Below, piece by piece: positions 24,291 through 33,617 of a stretch of 64,000 nucleotides of DNA. The stretch is from assembly GCA_964449455.1 (NCBI GenBank), contig CAYUYV010000002.1, forward strand, positions 25,006-89,005. Direction: 5' to 3'. This stretch comes from CAYUYV01 sp964449455 (GTDB lineage Bacteria > Pseudomonadota > Alphaproteobacteria > JAJFIK01). Below the pieces are notes generated by a model. The model worked only from the letters and a program-made list of their open reading frames with translations. It ran no database searches and was not told where the DNA came from. Every line of letters begins with the position of its first letter. Position 1 is the stretch's first letter. The position numbers and the translations under genes were made by a program.

Positions 24291-25388
24291 TCAGGCGGTT
24301 TGGAGCGTCTCGGCGCCCGTGACTTCCTGGACGATCTGCCCATCACGGGACAGGATGATGGCCATCCATCGGGTTGGCTTGAAATGGGCACAGATGATCA
24401 TCAGGATGACCGTAATGGGCACGGCCAAAAACAGACCGGGAACACTCCAAATAATGCCCCAAAAGGTCAAGGACACGAGGATCACCACGGGACTGAGATT
24501 GAGGGACTGGCCCATCACCCGGGGTTCCACAATATTGCCGATGGTGAATTGCGGCACGAGCCCCAGAACCGCGACCACGACCAGGAAGGTCTGAACGTCA
24601 TATTGCAAGAGGGTCTGGAGGGCCGGAAAGACAACACCCAGGATCGATCCGACCGTGGGCACATAATTCAGCAGGAAAATCAGAAAAGCCCAGAAACCAG
24701 CGAAATTCACGTCAAGATAGCTCAGCACGACATAGCTGATGGCGGCGGTCATCAGGCTCATCAGTGTCTTGACGGCCACATAGTCCTGAATGCGGCGGGC
24801 CAGCGTCGTGAACAAATCCCGAATGCGGGCCTGGCGTTCCGGCTGGCGGAACATCGCACGGATCTTAATGTCAAAGGTGCTTTGTTCGGCGATGAGAAAG
24901 CCCGTATAGATCAGGATGATGATGGTCTTGCCGAGAATGTCCGACAGATTGGCGATGATATTACCAAGCACATTGCTGATATTGATCTGATCGATCAGCC
25001 CCGCAACATCCTCTTCCACACCGACGGCCATGCTGGCCTGCTCAAAGATCTCGCGGATGCGGTCTCCGTAGGTGGAGGCATCCCGGATAATCGCCGATGT
25101 ATTGTCCGAAATCAGCGTGCCCGCGAAATAGACGACCCCCAGTGTGATGGCAACGGAGATCCCCATGGCCATCCATTCCGGCAGATTTCGTCCGGCCAAG
25201 GACATCGAGCCAATCGCCCGGGCCTGGGCACTGACAATCGCCCAGAGCAGCATGGAAATGGCCAAGGGAACAAGGACGTCCTCGGCAAAATTCAGGAACC
25301 AGACCATGGCGACAAAGGCCACAAGGCCAATGCCGACCATGGGTCCACGCATCGCGCTTTCGATATCACTTTGCCGGGTGTCCGTCAT
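24291..25388 (-). CDS. AI-2E family (TqsA/PerM-like) transporter
   Basis: 365-residue inner-membrane permease with about seven or eight hydrophobic segments in the AI-2E family pattern: two N-terminal helices (GIGLVAFVAMVWFLNF, VLVPLAISMLLWAIV), the soluble amphipathic middle (YGDRIREIFEQAS...), and the C-terminal LNYVPTVGSILGVVFPALQTLL and EPRVMGQSLNLSPVVILVSLTFWG motifs typical of the family. Substrates vary widely, so autoinducer export should not be assumed. MTDTRQSD at 25388 with GGGAGCGGG upstream is chosen over the longer frame. It follows mfd on the same strand after a short gap. Confidence 0.88.
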   Translation of the reverse strand: MTDTRQSDIESAMRGPMVGIGLVAFVAMVWFLNFAEDVLVPLAISMLLWAIVSAQARAIGSMSLAGRNLPEWMAMGISVAITLGVVYFAGTLISDNTSAIIRDASTYGDRIREIFEQASMAVGVEEDVAGLIDQINISNVLGNIIANLSDILGKTIIILIYTGFLIAEQSTFDIKIRAMFRQPERQARIRDLFTTLARRIQDYVAVKTLMSLMTAAISYVVLSYLDVNFAGFWAFLIFLLNYVPTVGSILGVVFPALQTLLQYDVQTFLVVVAVLGLVPQFTIGNIVEPRVMGQSLNLSPVVILVSLTFWGIIWSVPGLFLAVPITVILMIICAHFKPTRWMAIILSRDGQIVQEVTGAETLQTA

Positions 25389-25466
25389 GGTCCCGCTCCC
25401 GCGCCGTTCAACTGGCTCGTGGGGCACGCTAGCAGGTTGCACGGGTGCCGCCAAATGGCAGACTGA

Positions 25467-28400
25467 TCAAGCCACTTTGCCCTGCTTGCTGGTGCCCGCA
25501 TTCGAGTCGGCCTTCTTGCCGGCGCCCGGCTCGATCAGGCTGGCGAGCCTGGTAAGCAATTGAGTCGTCGCGTTCAGGCGGGCTTCCGGTGTGTCTCCGC
25601 CCTTGGAGTAAACGAGCTTGCCGTCGGGCTTCAGCTTGGTCGCCACCCGCGAATGGGACACGAAATCGATCAGCCCGGGAATATCCGGGAAACCGGTCGG
25701 GCGGAAGCCAAGGGTGATTCCCTTGGGGCCCGCATCCACCTTGTCGACCTGACAGGTTCGGCACAACCGCTTGATGGCGACAATCTGCAAAAGATAGTCG
25801 ACCTCTTCCGGCAGAGGGCCGAAACGGTCAATCAGTTCGGCCGCAAATCCTTCGATATCCTCCGGCGTCTCGACATCGGCCAATCGGCGATAAAGGGACA
25901 GGCGGACATTCAGATCGGGGACATAATGCTCCGGGATCAGCACGGCGGTGCCCACATTGATATGGGGCGACCAGGTCTCCGAAGCCTCAATGGCCATATC
26001 GCCTGAACGCAGGGACGAGACGGCTTCTTCCAGCATGGATTGGTAAAGCTCAATGCCCACTTCGCGCACATGGCCGGACTGTTCCTCGCCCAGAAGATTA
26101 CCTGCCCCTCGGATATCCATGTCATGGCTGGCCAGCGTGAAGCCGGCGCCCAGGGTGTCAAGGGACTGGAGGACGTCGAGGCGTTTCTTGGCCGTTGCCG
26201 TGATTTCCTTGCGGTTGGGCACCGTCAGATAGGCATAGGCCCGCGCTTTGGAGCGACCAATCCGGCCGCGGATCTGATAAAGCTGGGCAAGGCCGAACAT
26301 GTCCGCCCGATGCACGACCAGAGTGTTCGCAGACGGAATATCAAGCCCGGATTCAACAATGGTCGTGGACAAGAGCACATCAAATTTGCCGTCATAAAAG
26401 GCATTCATGATGTCTTCAAGTTCGCCGGCCGGCATCTGTCCATGGGCCTTGATATATTTCACCTCCGGCACCTGTTCCGCCAGGAACTCGGCGGCCTCGC
26501 CCAGATCGGCAATGCGGGGACAGACGAAAAAGCTCTGGCCACCCCGATATTTCTCCCGCAGCAGGGCCTCACGCAGAACCACCGGGTCGAAGGGTGTCAC
26601 ATACGTGCGCACCGCCAGGCGATCCACGGGCGGCGTTGCAATGAGGGAGAGTTCCCGCACGCCGCTCATGGCCAGTTGCAGAGTCCGCGGGATCGGCGTC
26701 GCCGTCAGGGTCAGCACATGGACATTCGCCTTGAGCTGTTTCAGCCGTTCCTTATGGCCGACACCGAAATGCTGTTCCTCATCAATAATCAGCAGGCCCA
26801 GATTGGCAAAGGAGATGGATTTGGCGAGAAGCGCGTGGGTGCCGACAACGATATCCACCTTGCCTTCCGACAGGTCCTTGCGGGTCTGGCTGGCTTCCTT
26901 GCTCGACACCATGCGGGAGAGCTGACGAATTTCGATGGGCCAGCCGGCAAAGCGTTCCTTGAAGGTCTTTGTGTGCTGGCGCGCAAGCAGGGTCGTCGGC
27001 ACGACCACGGCCACCTGGTGGCCCTGCATGGCGGCCACAAAGGCGACCCTTAAAGCAACCTCGGTCTTGCCGAAACCCACATCGCCGCACACCAGCCGAT
27101 CCATGGGCCGGCCTGAACCCAGATCCTCAAGCGCATCGCCAATGGCCCGTTCCTGATCCTCCGTCTCCTGATAGGGAAACCGGGCACAGAACTCGTCATA
27201 CACGCCCTGGGGCGGCACAATCGGCGAACCATCCCGAAGCTGACGTTCAGCGGCAATCTTGATCAGCGCATCGGCCATTTCCCGGATGCGCTCTTTCAGC
27301 TTCGCTTTACGGGCCTGCCAGGCCTGGCCGCCCAGCTTGTCGAGCTGGATAGCCTCGTCATCCGAGCCGTAGCGGCTCAAAAGCTCGATATTCTCCACGG
27401 GGAGAAACAGCTTGTCCCCGCCATGGTAGATGATCAGCAGACAGTCATGGGGCTGGCCCTGGATTTCCAGGGTCTGGAGGCCTTCATAACGGCCGATGCC
27501 GTGGTCCACATGGACGACGAGATCGGCCGGGTTGAGACTCGCGGCCTCAGTGAGGAAGTTCTGGGCCTTTTTGGTCTTCTTCCGCTGCCGGATCAAGCGA
27601 TCGCCCAGCACATCCTGTTCACCGATCAGGATATAGCCTGGGGTCTCGAACCCCTGTTCAACACCCAACACAGCGAGCCCGACGGCCTTGTCGGGCATGG
27701 TGAACACATCGTCAAAGCGAGCAACCGGCGCCACGTCCTCAAGCCCGTGATCCTTCAGCACACCGCCCATGCGGTCGGCGGAGCCTTGGGTCCAGCAGGC
27801 AAGGACGACCCGTTTACCCTCGCCCTGGCGGGCACGGACCACATCCTTGAGGGCATCGAACACATTGACACCGTCCTGGGCCCGTTCGGCGGCAAAGGTT
27901 CGGCCGGGCCGTCCACTCGCAGCCACCTGACGAACGGTGTCAGGCGCCGCGAAGGGGGTCAGAACCCGGACGGTACGGGTCTCAAGGCCTTCCTGCCACT
28001 GATTTTCGGTCACATAGAGGCGGTCCGGCGGCAATGCCTTATAGCGGGGGGCGGACAGACCCTTGCCGAGCCCGGACATTTTCTCTGCCTCCTGACGGGC
28101 CTGAAAATAATCGGCCACAAAGGCAAGGCGGGTGGTGCGCGCTTCCTCCGCCAGGTGATCCAGACTGATGGGCGCATCCGGGAGATAATCGAACAGGGTT
28201 TCCAGAGTATCGTAGAACAAGGGCAGCCAGTGCTCCATGCCCTGGTGTTTGTGCCCTGCACTGACGGCCGCATAAAGCGGATCATCGTCTGTCACGGCCC
28301 CGAATGCTGCCACATAACCCCGGCGGAAACGCTGGATCGCGTCGTCGCTGAGCAGAACCTCGCTGACCGGGACAAGGTCAATGCCGCGCAATTGCCCCGT

Positions 28401-29069
28401 TGTACGCTGACTTTCCGGGTCAAACGGGCGCACGGATTCCAAACTGTCCCCGAACAGGTCAAGGCGCAGGGGCTGCTCATGACCCGGTGGGAAGAGATCG
28501 AGAATGCCGCCACGCACGGCGAATTCGCCTGCGTCCCGAACCGTCGACGCCCGGGTGTAGCCGTTGCGGCCCAGGAAAGCCGTCAAGGCCTCCAGATCGA
28601 TCTGGTTGCCGACCGTCGCTGAGAAGGCCTGCCCCGCGAGCGCAGACCGGGGCGGCACCCGCTGCAAGAGCGCATTGACCGTTGTGATCACGATGAGGGG
28701 CGCATCTTGGTCTTGATCGGCCAGGCGGGCAAGCGCACTGAGCGCAGCCATCCGCTGACTGATAATCTCTGCCTTGGGCGAGACCCGGTCATAGGGCAGA
28801 CAATCCCAGGCGGGCATGCGGATCACGGGCAGATCGGGTGCGAAAAAGGCCAGCGCCTCGGCAAGGGCGGCCGCACGCGAATCGTCCCGCGCCACATGGA
28901 GCCAGGGGGCCCCTTCGAACCGGACCAGAAGGCTCAGCAGATGGGCGTCATAGCCATCCGGCGCGCCGGTGATGACGGCCGCTCCGCCGTCGCGCAGCAG
29001 GAGTCGCGGACTGACATCAAGAATCGGATCAGCGATGGGACGGGGCGTTGCGGTCACGGGCCCTACCAT
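25467..29069 (-). CDS. mfd: transcription-repair coupling factor
   Basis: 1200 residues, normal Mfd length. It displaces RNA polymerase stalled at lesions and recruits UvrA. N-terminal UvrB-like homology (GAPWLHVARDD, LPYDRVSPKAEI), the RNAP-interacting domain (NPADLVVHVDHGIGRYEGL) and superfamily 2 helicase motifs are visible: I GDVGFGKTEVALR, II DEEQHFGVGHKERLK, III TATPIPRTLQLAMSG, and the TRG region near DMDIRGAGNLLGEEQSGH. ATG 29069 gives the full N-terminus. Same strand as sdhE upstream. Confidence 0.97.
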   Translation of the reverse strand: MVGPVTATPRPIADPILDVSPRLLLRDGGAAVITGAPDGYDAHLLSLLVRFEGAPWLHVARDDSRAAALAEALAFFAPDLPVIRMPAWDCLPYDRVSPKAEIISQRMAALSALARLADQDQDAPLIVITTVNALLQRVPPRSALAGQAFSATVGNQIDLEALTAFLGRNGYTRASTVRDAGEFAVRGGILDLFPPGHEQPLRLDLFGDSLESVRPFDPESQRTTGQLRGIDLVPVSEVLLSDDAIQRFRRGYVAAFGAVTDDDPLYAAVSAGHKHQGMEHWLPLFYDTLETLFDYLPDAPISLDHLAEEARTTRLAFVADYFQARQEAEKMSGLGKGLSAPRYKALPPDRLYVTENQWQEGLETRTVRVLTPFAAPDTVRQVAASGRPGRTFAAERAQDGVNVFDALKDVVRARQGEGKRVVLACWTQGSADRMGGVLKDHGLEDVAPVARFDDVFTMPDKAVGLAVLGVEQGFETPGYILIGEQDVLGDRLIRQRKKTKKAQNFLTEAASLNPADLVVHVDHGIGRYEGLQTLEIQGQPHDCLLIIYHGGDKLFLPVENIELLSRYGSDDEAIQLDKLGGQAWQARKAKLKERIREMADALIKIAAERQLRDGSPIVPPQGVYDEFCARFPYQETEDQERAIGDALEDLGSGRPMDRLVCGDVGFGKTEVALRVAFVAAMQGHQVAVVVPTTLLARQHTKTFKERFAGWPIEIRQLSRMVSSKEASQTRKDLSEGKVDIVVGTHALLAKSISFANLGLLIIDEEQHFGVGHKERLKQLKANVHVLTLTATPIPRTLQLAMSGVRELSLIATPPVDRLAVRTYVTPFDPVVLREALLREKYRGGQSFFVCPRIADLGEAAEFLAEQVPEVKYIKAHGQMPAGELEDIMNAFYDGKFDVLLSTTIVESGLDIPSANTLVVHRADMFGLAQLYQIRGRIGRSKARAYAYLTVPNRKEITATAKKRLDVLQSLDTLGAGFTLASHDMDIRGAGNLLGEEQSGHVREVGIELYQSMLEEAVSSLRSGDMAIEASETWSPHINVGTAVLIPEHYVPDLNVRLSLYRRLADVETPEDIEGFAAELIDRFGPLPEEVDYLLQIVAIKRLCRTCQVDKVDAGPKGITLGFRPTGFPDIPGLIDFVSHSRVATKLKPDGKLVYSKGGDTPEARLNATTQLLTRLASLIEPGAGKKADSNAGTSKQGKVA

Positions 29070-29152
29070 TGGTTCTCGCGCCAGCCGGCGACCAAGATCG
29101 GGCCGCAGCGGCGCCTGTTATGATGGAGAGTGGCCGGGCCAGGCCCCGGCAG

Positions 29153-29482
29153 TCAGCGTGTCGGTCCGCCGACCATGGCGTGCATCGGGTCCTTCAAGTG
29201 CTCGCCAGACTGGATCAACCGGAATATATCAGTGTCGAATTCCGCCGGGACGGGTGCCCGACCCACGATCCAGTTGTAAAGATCATGGTCATCTGCCGCG
29301 ATCAAGGCTTCGTACCGGTCGAGCTGATCGTCTGAAAAGGAGGCCAGATGGGCATCGGCGAAATGACCGAGCATCAGATCGGCTTCCTTGAAGCCACGAT
29401 GCCAGGACCGGAAGTGAAGGCGCTTCAGCCGTGTTTCACGGTCGAGCGCTGAAGTGTTAACGGGGGTGGAAGCAGAACCCAC
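29153..29482 (-). CDS. sdhE: succinate dehydrogenase assembly factor (FAD assembly factor SdhE)
   Basis: 109 residues. SdhE assists covalent flavinylation of SdhA. The conserved core RLKRLHFRSWHRGFKEADLMLGHF carries the RGxxE-type signature (here RGFKEAD), followed by LDRYEALIAADDHDLYNWIVG. The frame is open to an ATG at 29569, but AAGGAG six bases before GTG 29482 marks that GTG as the start and restores near-family length. It is upstream of mfd in the same direction, a neighbourhood common in alphaproteobacteria. Confidence 0.9.
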   Translation of the reverse strand: MGSASTPVNTSALDRETRLKRLHFRSWHRGFKEADLMLGHFADAHLASFSDDQLDRYEALIAADDHDLYNWIVGRAPVPAEFDTDIFRLIQSGEHLKDPMHAMVGGPTR

Positions 29483-29648
29483 GGAAGACTCCTTGTGATG
29501 AAGCGAGGAAGCGTCCACGGGACCCCGTCCCGCATTTGGGGATATAAACCGGACGGCCCGATCTGTCATGTCGGTGTCATGTCACTGGAGACAACGGGGC
29601 CGCTGCGGTCCGTGTCATCCCCCGTTATTGCGTTTGTTCGAAGAAGCC

Positions 29649-30596
29649 ATGCCCATGCGTGACAGCCATACCCAAGGTCCTGACGCCTCGAACGCCGCCG
29701 ATGGAGCCAGCGCTCTGCCGGACCGGCCGGATCAGTGGTTTACCCTGGCCGATGGCCGGCGCCTTGCCTATCGCTGCCAGGGGCCGGCCGACGCACCACC
29801 GGTGTTCTATTTCCATGGCTGGCCGGGATCACGCCTCGAACCGGGCTTTTTCGACTTGGAGTCTGTTCGGCTGATCGCTGTTGACCGTCCGGGCTACGGC
29901 CAGTCAAGTGCGCAAAAGGCTCGCAGTTTGACGGACTGGGCGTCCGATATCGGCGCCCTCGCCGATGGGCTGGGACTGCGACGCTTCGGCATTGTTGGCA
30001 TGTCCGGCGGCGGGCCTTACGCGGCGGCCTGCGCCCATGCTTTGGCGGCGCGGGTCAATGTCTGCGTGTTGATTGCGGCGCTCGGCCCGCCTGAGGCGCC
30101 GGGCATGTCCAGCATCCGGATTTCCCTGCTGAAGGCCTTGGGCAGACGGCCCTCGGCCAGCAGCGCATTGTTCGGCATCGCGCGGCGGGTGCTCCAATCC
30201 CCCAAAAACGATCGCTTCGTCGTCCGGCTCCGGAAGGCCATACCACGCGGCGACCGGGATCTTGAGGCGCTTGATCCCGACTTTCTCAGCCACCTGCTCA
30301 ATTCCTGGCGCGAAGGCACCCGCCTGTCGGTCGCCGGAATGGCCTCGGATGCCCGCATTTACGGCACGCCCTGGCCCTTCCGGCTGGAGGACATTCCGGT
30401 TCCCGTGCGCATCTGGCATGGACAGGCAGACCGGATTGTGCCCCACAGCATCGCAGAACACGCCCACGCCCGCCTGCCCAACAGCGTGTTGAAGCTCTAT
30501 CCCGAGGAAGGCCACATCTCTCTAATCCGCATTCATTTGGACACGATCCTGGATGATCTGTGCGCCACCATGGCCAATGAGGAGATCACGCCATGA
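29649..30596 (+). CDS. alpha/beta hydrolase
   Basis: 315-residue alpha/beta-hydrolase-fold protein. FYFHGWPGSR carries the oxyanion HG motif, VGMSGGGPYAAACA the nucleophile elbow (G-x-S-x-G), WHGQADRIVP the acid region and EEGHISLI the catalytic His. The GWPGSRLEP form recalls esterase/epoxide-hydrolase-like subgroups, but the substrate is unknown. First gene of a three-gene operon (hydrolase, SDR, porin); its stop overlaps the SDR start (ATGA). ATG 29649 or 29655 are both possible; earlier frame extension is unlikely. Confidence 0.85.
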   Translation: MPMRDSHTQGPDASNAADGASALPDRPDQWFTLADGRRLAYRCQGPADAPPVFYFHGWPGSRLEPGFFDLESVRLIAVDRPGYGQSSAQKARSLTDWASDIGALADGLGLRRFGIVGMSGGGPYAAACAHALAARVNVCVLIAALGPPEAPGMSSIRISLLKALGRRPSASSALFGIARRVLQSPKNDRFVVRLRKAIPRGDRDLEALDPDFLSHLLNSWREGTRLSVAGMASDARIYGTPWPFRLEDIPVPVRIWHGQADRIVPHSIAEHAHARLPNSVLKLYPEEGHISLIRIHLDTILDDLCATMANEEITP

Positions 30597-31435
30597 CGGA
30601 TCTGCCTCTGGGGACCGTTCTGATCACCGGTGCTGCATCTGGCATAGGTCGCGCCCTGGCCCATGAGGCGGCCGCACGCGGCGCCCGTGTGGTGCTCTGC
30701 GATGTGGACGAGGCCGGCGCCGAAGACGCCCTCACGGATCTTCCCGGCACGGACCGGGACCACAGGGCCTTTGCATGCGATGTTGCCGATGAGGAACAGG
30801 TGGAGGCCCTGTTTTGTCAGGCCAAGACACTCGGTGCCATGCCGGATCTGGTGGTGGCCAATGCCGGCGTCTCAGCCTTTGGTGCGCTCACAGATCAGCC
30901 GCTGGCGGATATTCAGTGGCTGTTCCGCGTGAATGTCTTCGGCTGTCTCCATGTGGCCCGGGCCGCCGCCCGCGGCTGGCGTGAGCAGGGTCAAGGCGGC
31001 CGGCTCCTCATCACGGGTTCCGAGAACAGCCTGTCCTTGCCCCGCGCCGTGGCGGGTCTTCAACTCGGTGCCTACAACGCGACCAAACATGCGGTCCTGT
31101 CGATTGCCGATGTCTTGCGCACGGAACTCGTCGATCACGGAATTGTTGTCAGTCTGTTGTGCCCGGGCCCCGTGCCGTCAAACCTTGTCACGGCGATCCG
31201 CCGGCGCGGCCAGCTCCATGGCGGGCCCGGCGAAGTGCGGCCCCCTGAGGTCGATCGGTCGGTGCTGGAAACCTTAGCGAGCCAAAACGTGGACGCGGCT
31301 GACGTGGCCCGGATGGCCCTCGACGGCGTGGCCGAAGGTCGGTTCTACATCTTGACCCATAGACATATTCAGGACGATGTGAAGGCCCGGTACACGGAGA
31401 TCCTGGACGCGGCACGCGCCCTTACCTCCGATTGA
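30593..31435 (+). CDS. SDR-family oxidoreductase
   Basis: 280 residues, classical short-chain dehydrogenase: TGAASGIGRALAHEA (NAD(P) loop TGxxxGxG), VLCDVDEAG (Asp after strand 2, suggesting NAD), VANAGVS (NAG motif), catalytic Ser in TGSENSLSL and YNATKHAV (YxxxK). It starts inside the hydrolase stop. Together the pair could process an ester or alcohol substrate after uptake by the downstream porin; this is inferred from operon order only. Confidence 0.9.
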   Translation: MTDLPLGTVLITGAASGIGRALAHEAAARGARVVLCDVDEAGAEDALTDLPGTDRDHRAFACDVADEEQVEALFCQAKTLGAMPDLVVANAGVSAFGALTDQPLADIQWLFRVNVFGCLHVARAAARGWREQGQGGRLLITGSENSLSLPRAVAGLQLGAYNATKHAVLSIADVLRTELVDHGIVVSLLCPGPVPSNLVTAIRRRGQLHGGPGEVRPPEVDRSVLETLASQNVDAADVARMALDGVAEGRFYILTHRHIQDDVKARYTEILDAARALTSD

Positions 31436-31456
31436 TTACCTCGAAGGGAGATTGTC

Positions 31457-32743
31457 TTGGCCCAGCCCATTCCCGCCAAACACCTGACAAGCGGTTTCAT
31501 ACGCTTTGCGCTTGCCCCGGCTGTGAGCCTGTGTCTCATGGCGTCCGGTCCCTCTGCCCACGCGGATGACGATGATGTGTCCGCCCTGTGGCGGGATGCG
31601 GAGACACGCACCCAGGCCCGCTATCGCTTTGAACATGTGGACCAGCAGGGTTTTGACAGGAATGCCATCGCCTCCACGGTCCGTCTGCGGATTGGACTGA
31701 GAACCGGGACCTATCGCGGGTTGACCTTCCTGGTGGAAGGCGAAGGCACGGCCCTTCTCGGTGCAAATAATTTTAACAGCACACAGAATGGTTTCACGAA
31801 TTTTCCCGTGGTCCCGGATCCGGAGCAGGTTGAGCTGAACCGGGCCCAGGTACAGGCCAAGCTGAGCGAACAAGTGCAATTGACCATCGGGCGCCAGAAG
31901 ATCGCCTTCGGCAATGAACGCTTTGTCGGCAATGTGGACTTTCGCCAGGACGACCAGACCTTCGACGCCATTCGCTTTGACGCCCAGCCCCATGACCGCA
32001 TGAACATAACCATCGCCGGGGGCAATCGGGTCAATCGCATTTTCGGCAATGAGAATGTGGCCACACCACCGCCGCAAACGGGCAGCTTCACGGGCAGCTA
32101 TGTGCTTGGCAATGTGACCGGCGAAATCACCGACACAATCGACGGTGAGATCTACGGTCTATGGCTGGACTTTGAGGAATCGCCGAATGAGTCTACCCGG
32201 ACCATCGGTATTCGTTTGAACGGGAACCATGATGTGGGCGGCGGCATTGTTCTCGGCTGGACCGGCGAATATGCCTATCAGAATGAGACAGCGGAAAACC
32301 CACTCGATATCGACCTGTTTTACGCCCTCGCCGAAGGCCGGGTGAAGACCTTGGTTGGCACCCTGAATGGCGGCGTGGAGGTGCTGGACGGGAACGGCAC
32401 CGTGGGCTTCTCGACACCGCTTTCCACCTTGCACAAATTCAATGGCACCGCCGACGTCTTTCTTGTGACACCCGCGGTCGGCCTGCGTGATGCCTTTATC
32501 GGCTGGACCTCGGAACTGCCGGGGCTCGGCCCTGTGCGCCAGATGAAGGCCAATGTGACCTGGCATGACTTTTCATCCGACAACGGCTCGGATGATCTCG
32601 GCCAGGAAATCGATGCGGAGCTGGTCGCCATCGTGAACAAGAATGTCGGCACGGGTCTCAAATTCGCAAAATATGGCGGCGGCGACGCCATGGCCCCCCC
32701 CAACACCACCCGCTTCTGGTTCACCCTTGACCTGAAATATTGA
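31457..32743 (+). CDS. outer-membrane beta-barrel (alginate-export-like porin)
   Basis: 428 residues. A signal peptide (about 1-40, ending PSAHA) is followed by amphipathic strands throughout: RTQARYRFEHVDQQGF, TVRLRIGLRTGTYRGLTFLVEGEGT, VQLTIGRQKIAFGNERFVG, ending FTLDLKY with a terminal aromatic residue as in barrels. The IGRQKI...GNERFVG strand resembles Alginate_exp/OprD-like porins. TTG start with AGGGAG about seven bases upstream. It closes the hydrolase-SDR operon and may admit the substrate of those enzymes. Confidence 0.8.
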   Translation: MAQPIPAKHLTSGFIRFALAPAVSLCLMASGPSAHADDDDVSALWRDAETRTQARYRFEHVDQQGFDRNAIASTVRLRIGLRTGTYRGLTFLVEGEGTALLGANNFNSTQNGFTNFPVVPDPEQVELNRAQVQAKLSEQVQLTIGRQKIAFGNERFVGNVDFRQDDQTFDAIRFDAQPHDRMNITIAGGNRVNRIFGNENVATPPPQTGSFTGSYVLGNVTGEITDTIDGEIYGLWLDFEESPNESTRTIGIRLNGNHDVGGGIVLGWTGEYAYQNETAENPLDIDLFYALAEGRVKTLVGTLNGGVEVLDGNGTVGFSTPLSTLHKFNGTADVFLVTPAVGLRDAFIGWTSELPGLGPVRQMKANVTWHDFSSDNGSDDLGQEIDAELVAIVNKNVGTGLKFAKYGGGDAMAPPNTTRFWFTLDLKY

Positions 32744-32973
32744 TGGGGCTGTTCGGCGCTTCTCCTTCGCCATGGCCAGAGAGTGGGCCAATGCAAAGGC
32801 CTAAACCTCTGCTCGCAAACGCTTCCTTTCGATTGTTGCGAATCATGCGTTTAGGGGGCGGTCCGGACGCATGAGGTGAGACGCCAAGCCATGGCCGCCA
32901 TGTGAAAAATGAAAGGCCGCATCTGCCGGACGAAAGAGAAATCCGGCAAGCGGCGGAATGAAACCGGGTGCTC

Positions 32974-33095
32974 GCGCGGACCTTTGAGGGTGGTGAGATC
33001 CCCCTTTCAAAAGGTTGGGACCCACTGCCGGATCGCCTTCCAGGATCTTCTGACAGAGAGCGACCGCCAAAAGACACAGAGCAACAGCGCGACTG
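32974..33095 (+). pseudogene. frameshifted HTH/excisionase-type antitoxin remnant
   Basis: Conceptual translation gives ...FEGGEIP in one frame and FQKVGTHCRIAFQDLL in the next, matching the GGxIPFxKVGTHRRI end of excisionase-family antitoxins that precede PIN toxins. The break falls exactly at a run of five C (33000-33004); removing one C restores EIPFQKVGTH. The helix-turn-helix N-terminus and the C-terminal end are missing. It abuts the PIN remnant. Confidence 0.55.
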
Positions 33096-33281
33096 ATGCC
33101 CCGCTATGCGATTGTGTTGGACGCCTGCGTTCTTTATCCGGCACCACTTCAGGACCTCCTCTCTTCGCTCGCGACGACGGACTTGCTCCGTGCGCGGCGG
33201 ACGACGCGAACCCACGATGAGTGGATGCATGTGCTGTTGAGAGAGCGCACAGATCTGACCGCAAAGCCCAAGCGGATCTGA
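33096..33281 (+). pseudogene. truncated PIN-domain (VapC-like) toxin
   Basis: 61 codons. MPRYAIVLDACVLYPAPLQD has the first conserved PIN acidic residue (LDACVLYPAPL), and THDEWMHVLLRERTDL matches the next helix (IHDEW) of PIN-domain RNases. It then meets a stop, leaving roughly a third of a normal domain, without the later acidic residues needed for metal-dependent RNase activity. Continuation in other frames is not recognisable, so this is a decayed gene. Confidence 0.6.
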
Positions 33282-33617
33282 ATGATGCCAGAGTGATTTC
33301 CGCCGTCGCCCCAATCATGCGGCGCCAGGGCAGTCTGCCCCCCTTTCCTTTGGGGCCGATTTGACGACCCTGGAGAGCCTCGGACTCGTCAATACAGTGA
33401 CATTTCTGTCAGGCTGCCAAGAGCTTTTGGATGCCCCCCAGGAGCCCGAACCGCCGCAGCAAGCCGGGAATTCCTCCCGACTGAACGGCCAGCCCTCGTC
33501 CCCCAGCACAGTGGGCACGCTGGAGCTGCGCGCCGAACTCGGGCACATTGATCGCCCCATTCCCCGCTGCTGGGTAATGGATTGCCCCATCCACGCGACA
33601 AGCCGCCCCAAACCCCC

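Larger units (their letters stand above)
32744..33617. other. intergenic region containing toxin-antitoxin debris
   Basis: 874 bases between the porin and recG with no intact gene. The middle (32974-33281) holds the remains of an antitoxin/PIN toxin pair annotated separately. The flanks show nothing recognisable. Confidence 0.6.

Noticed and set aside
29568..29648. Longer N-termini for the alpha/beta hydrolase and for SdhE (29569), making the two genes overlap
   Set aside because: AAGGAG before GTG 29482 and the onset of homology at 29649 support shorter, non-overlapping starts.
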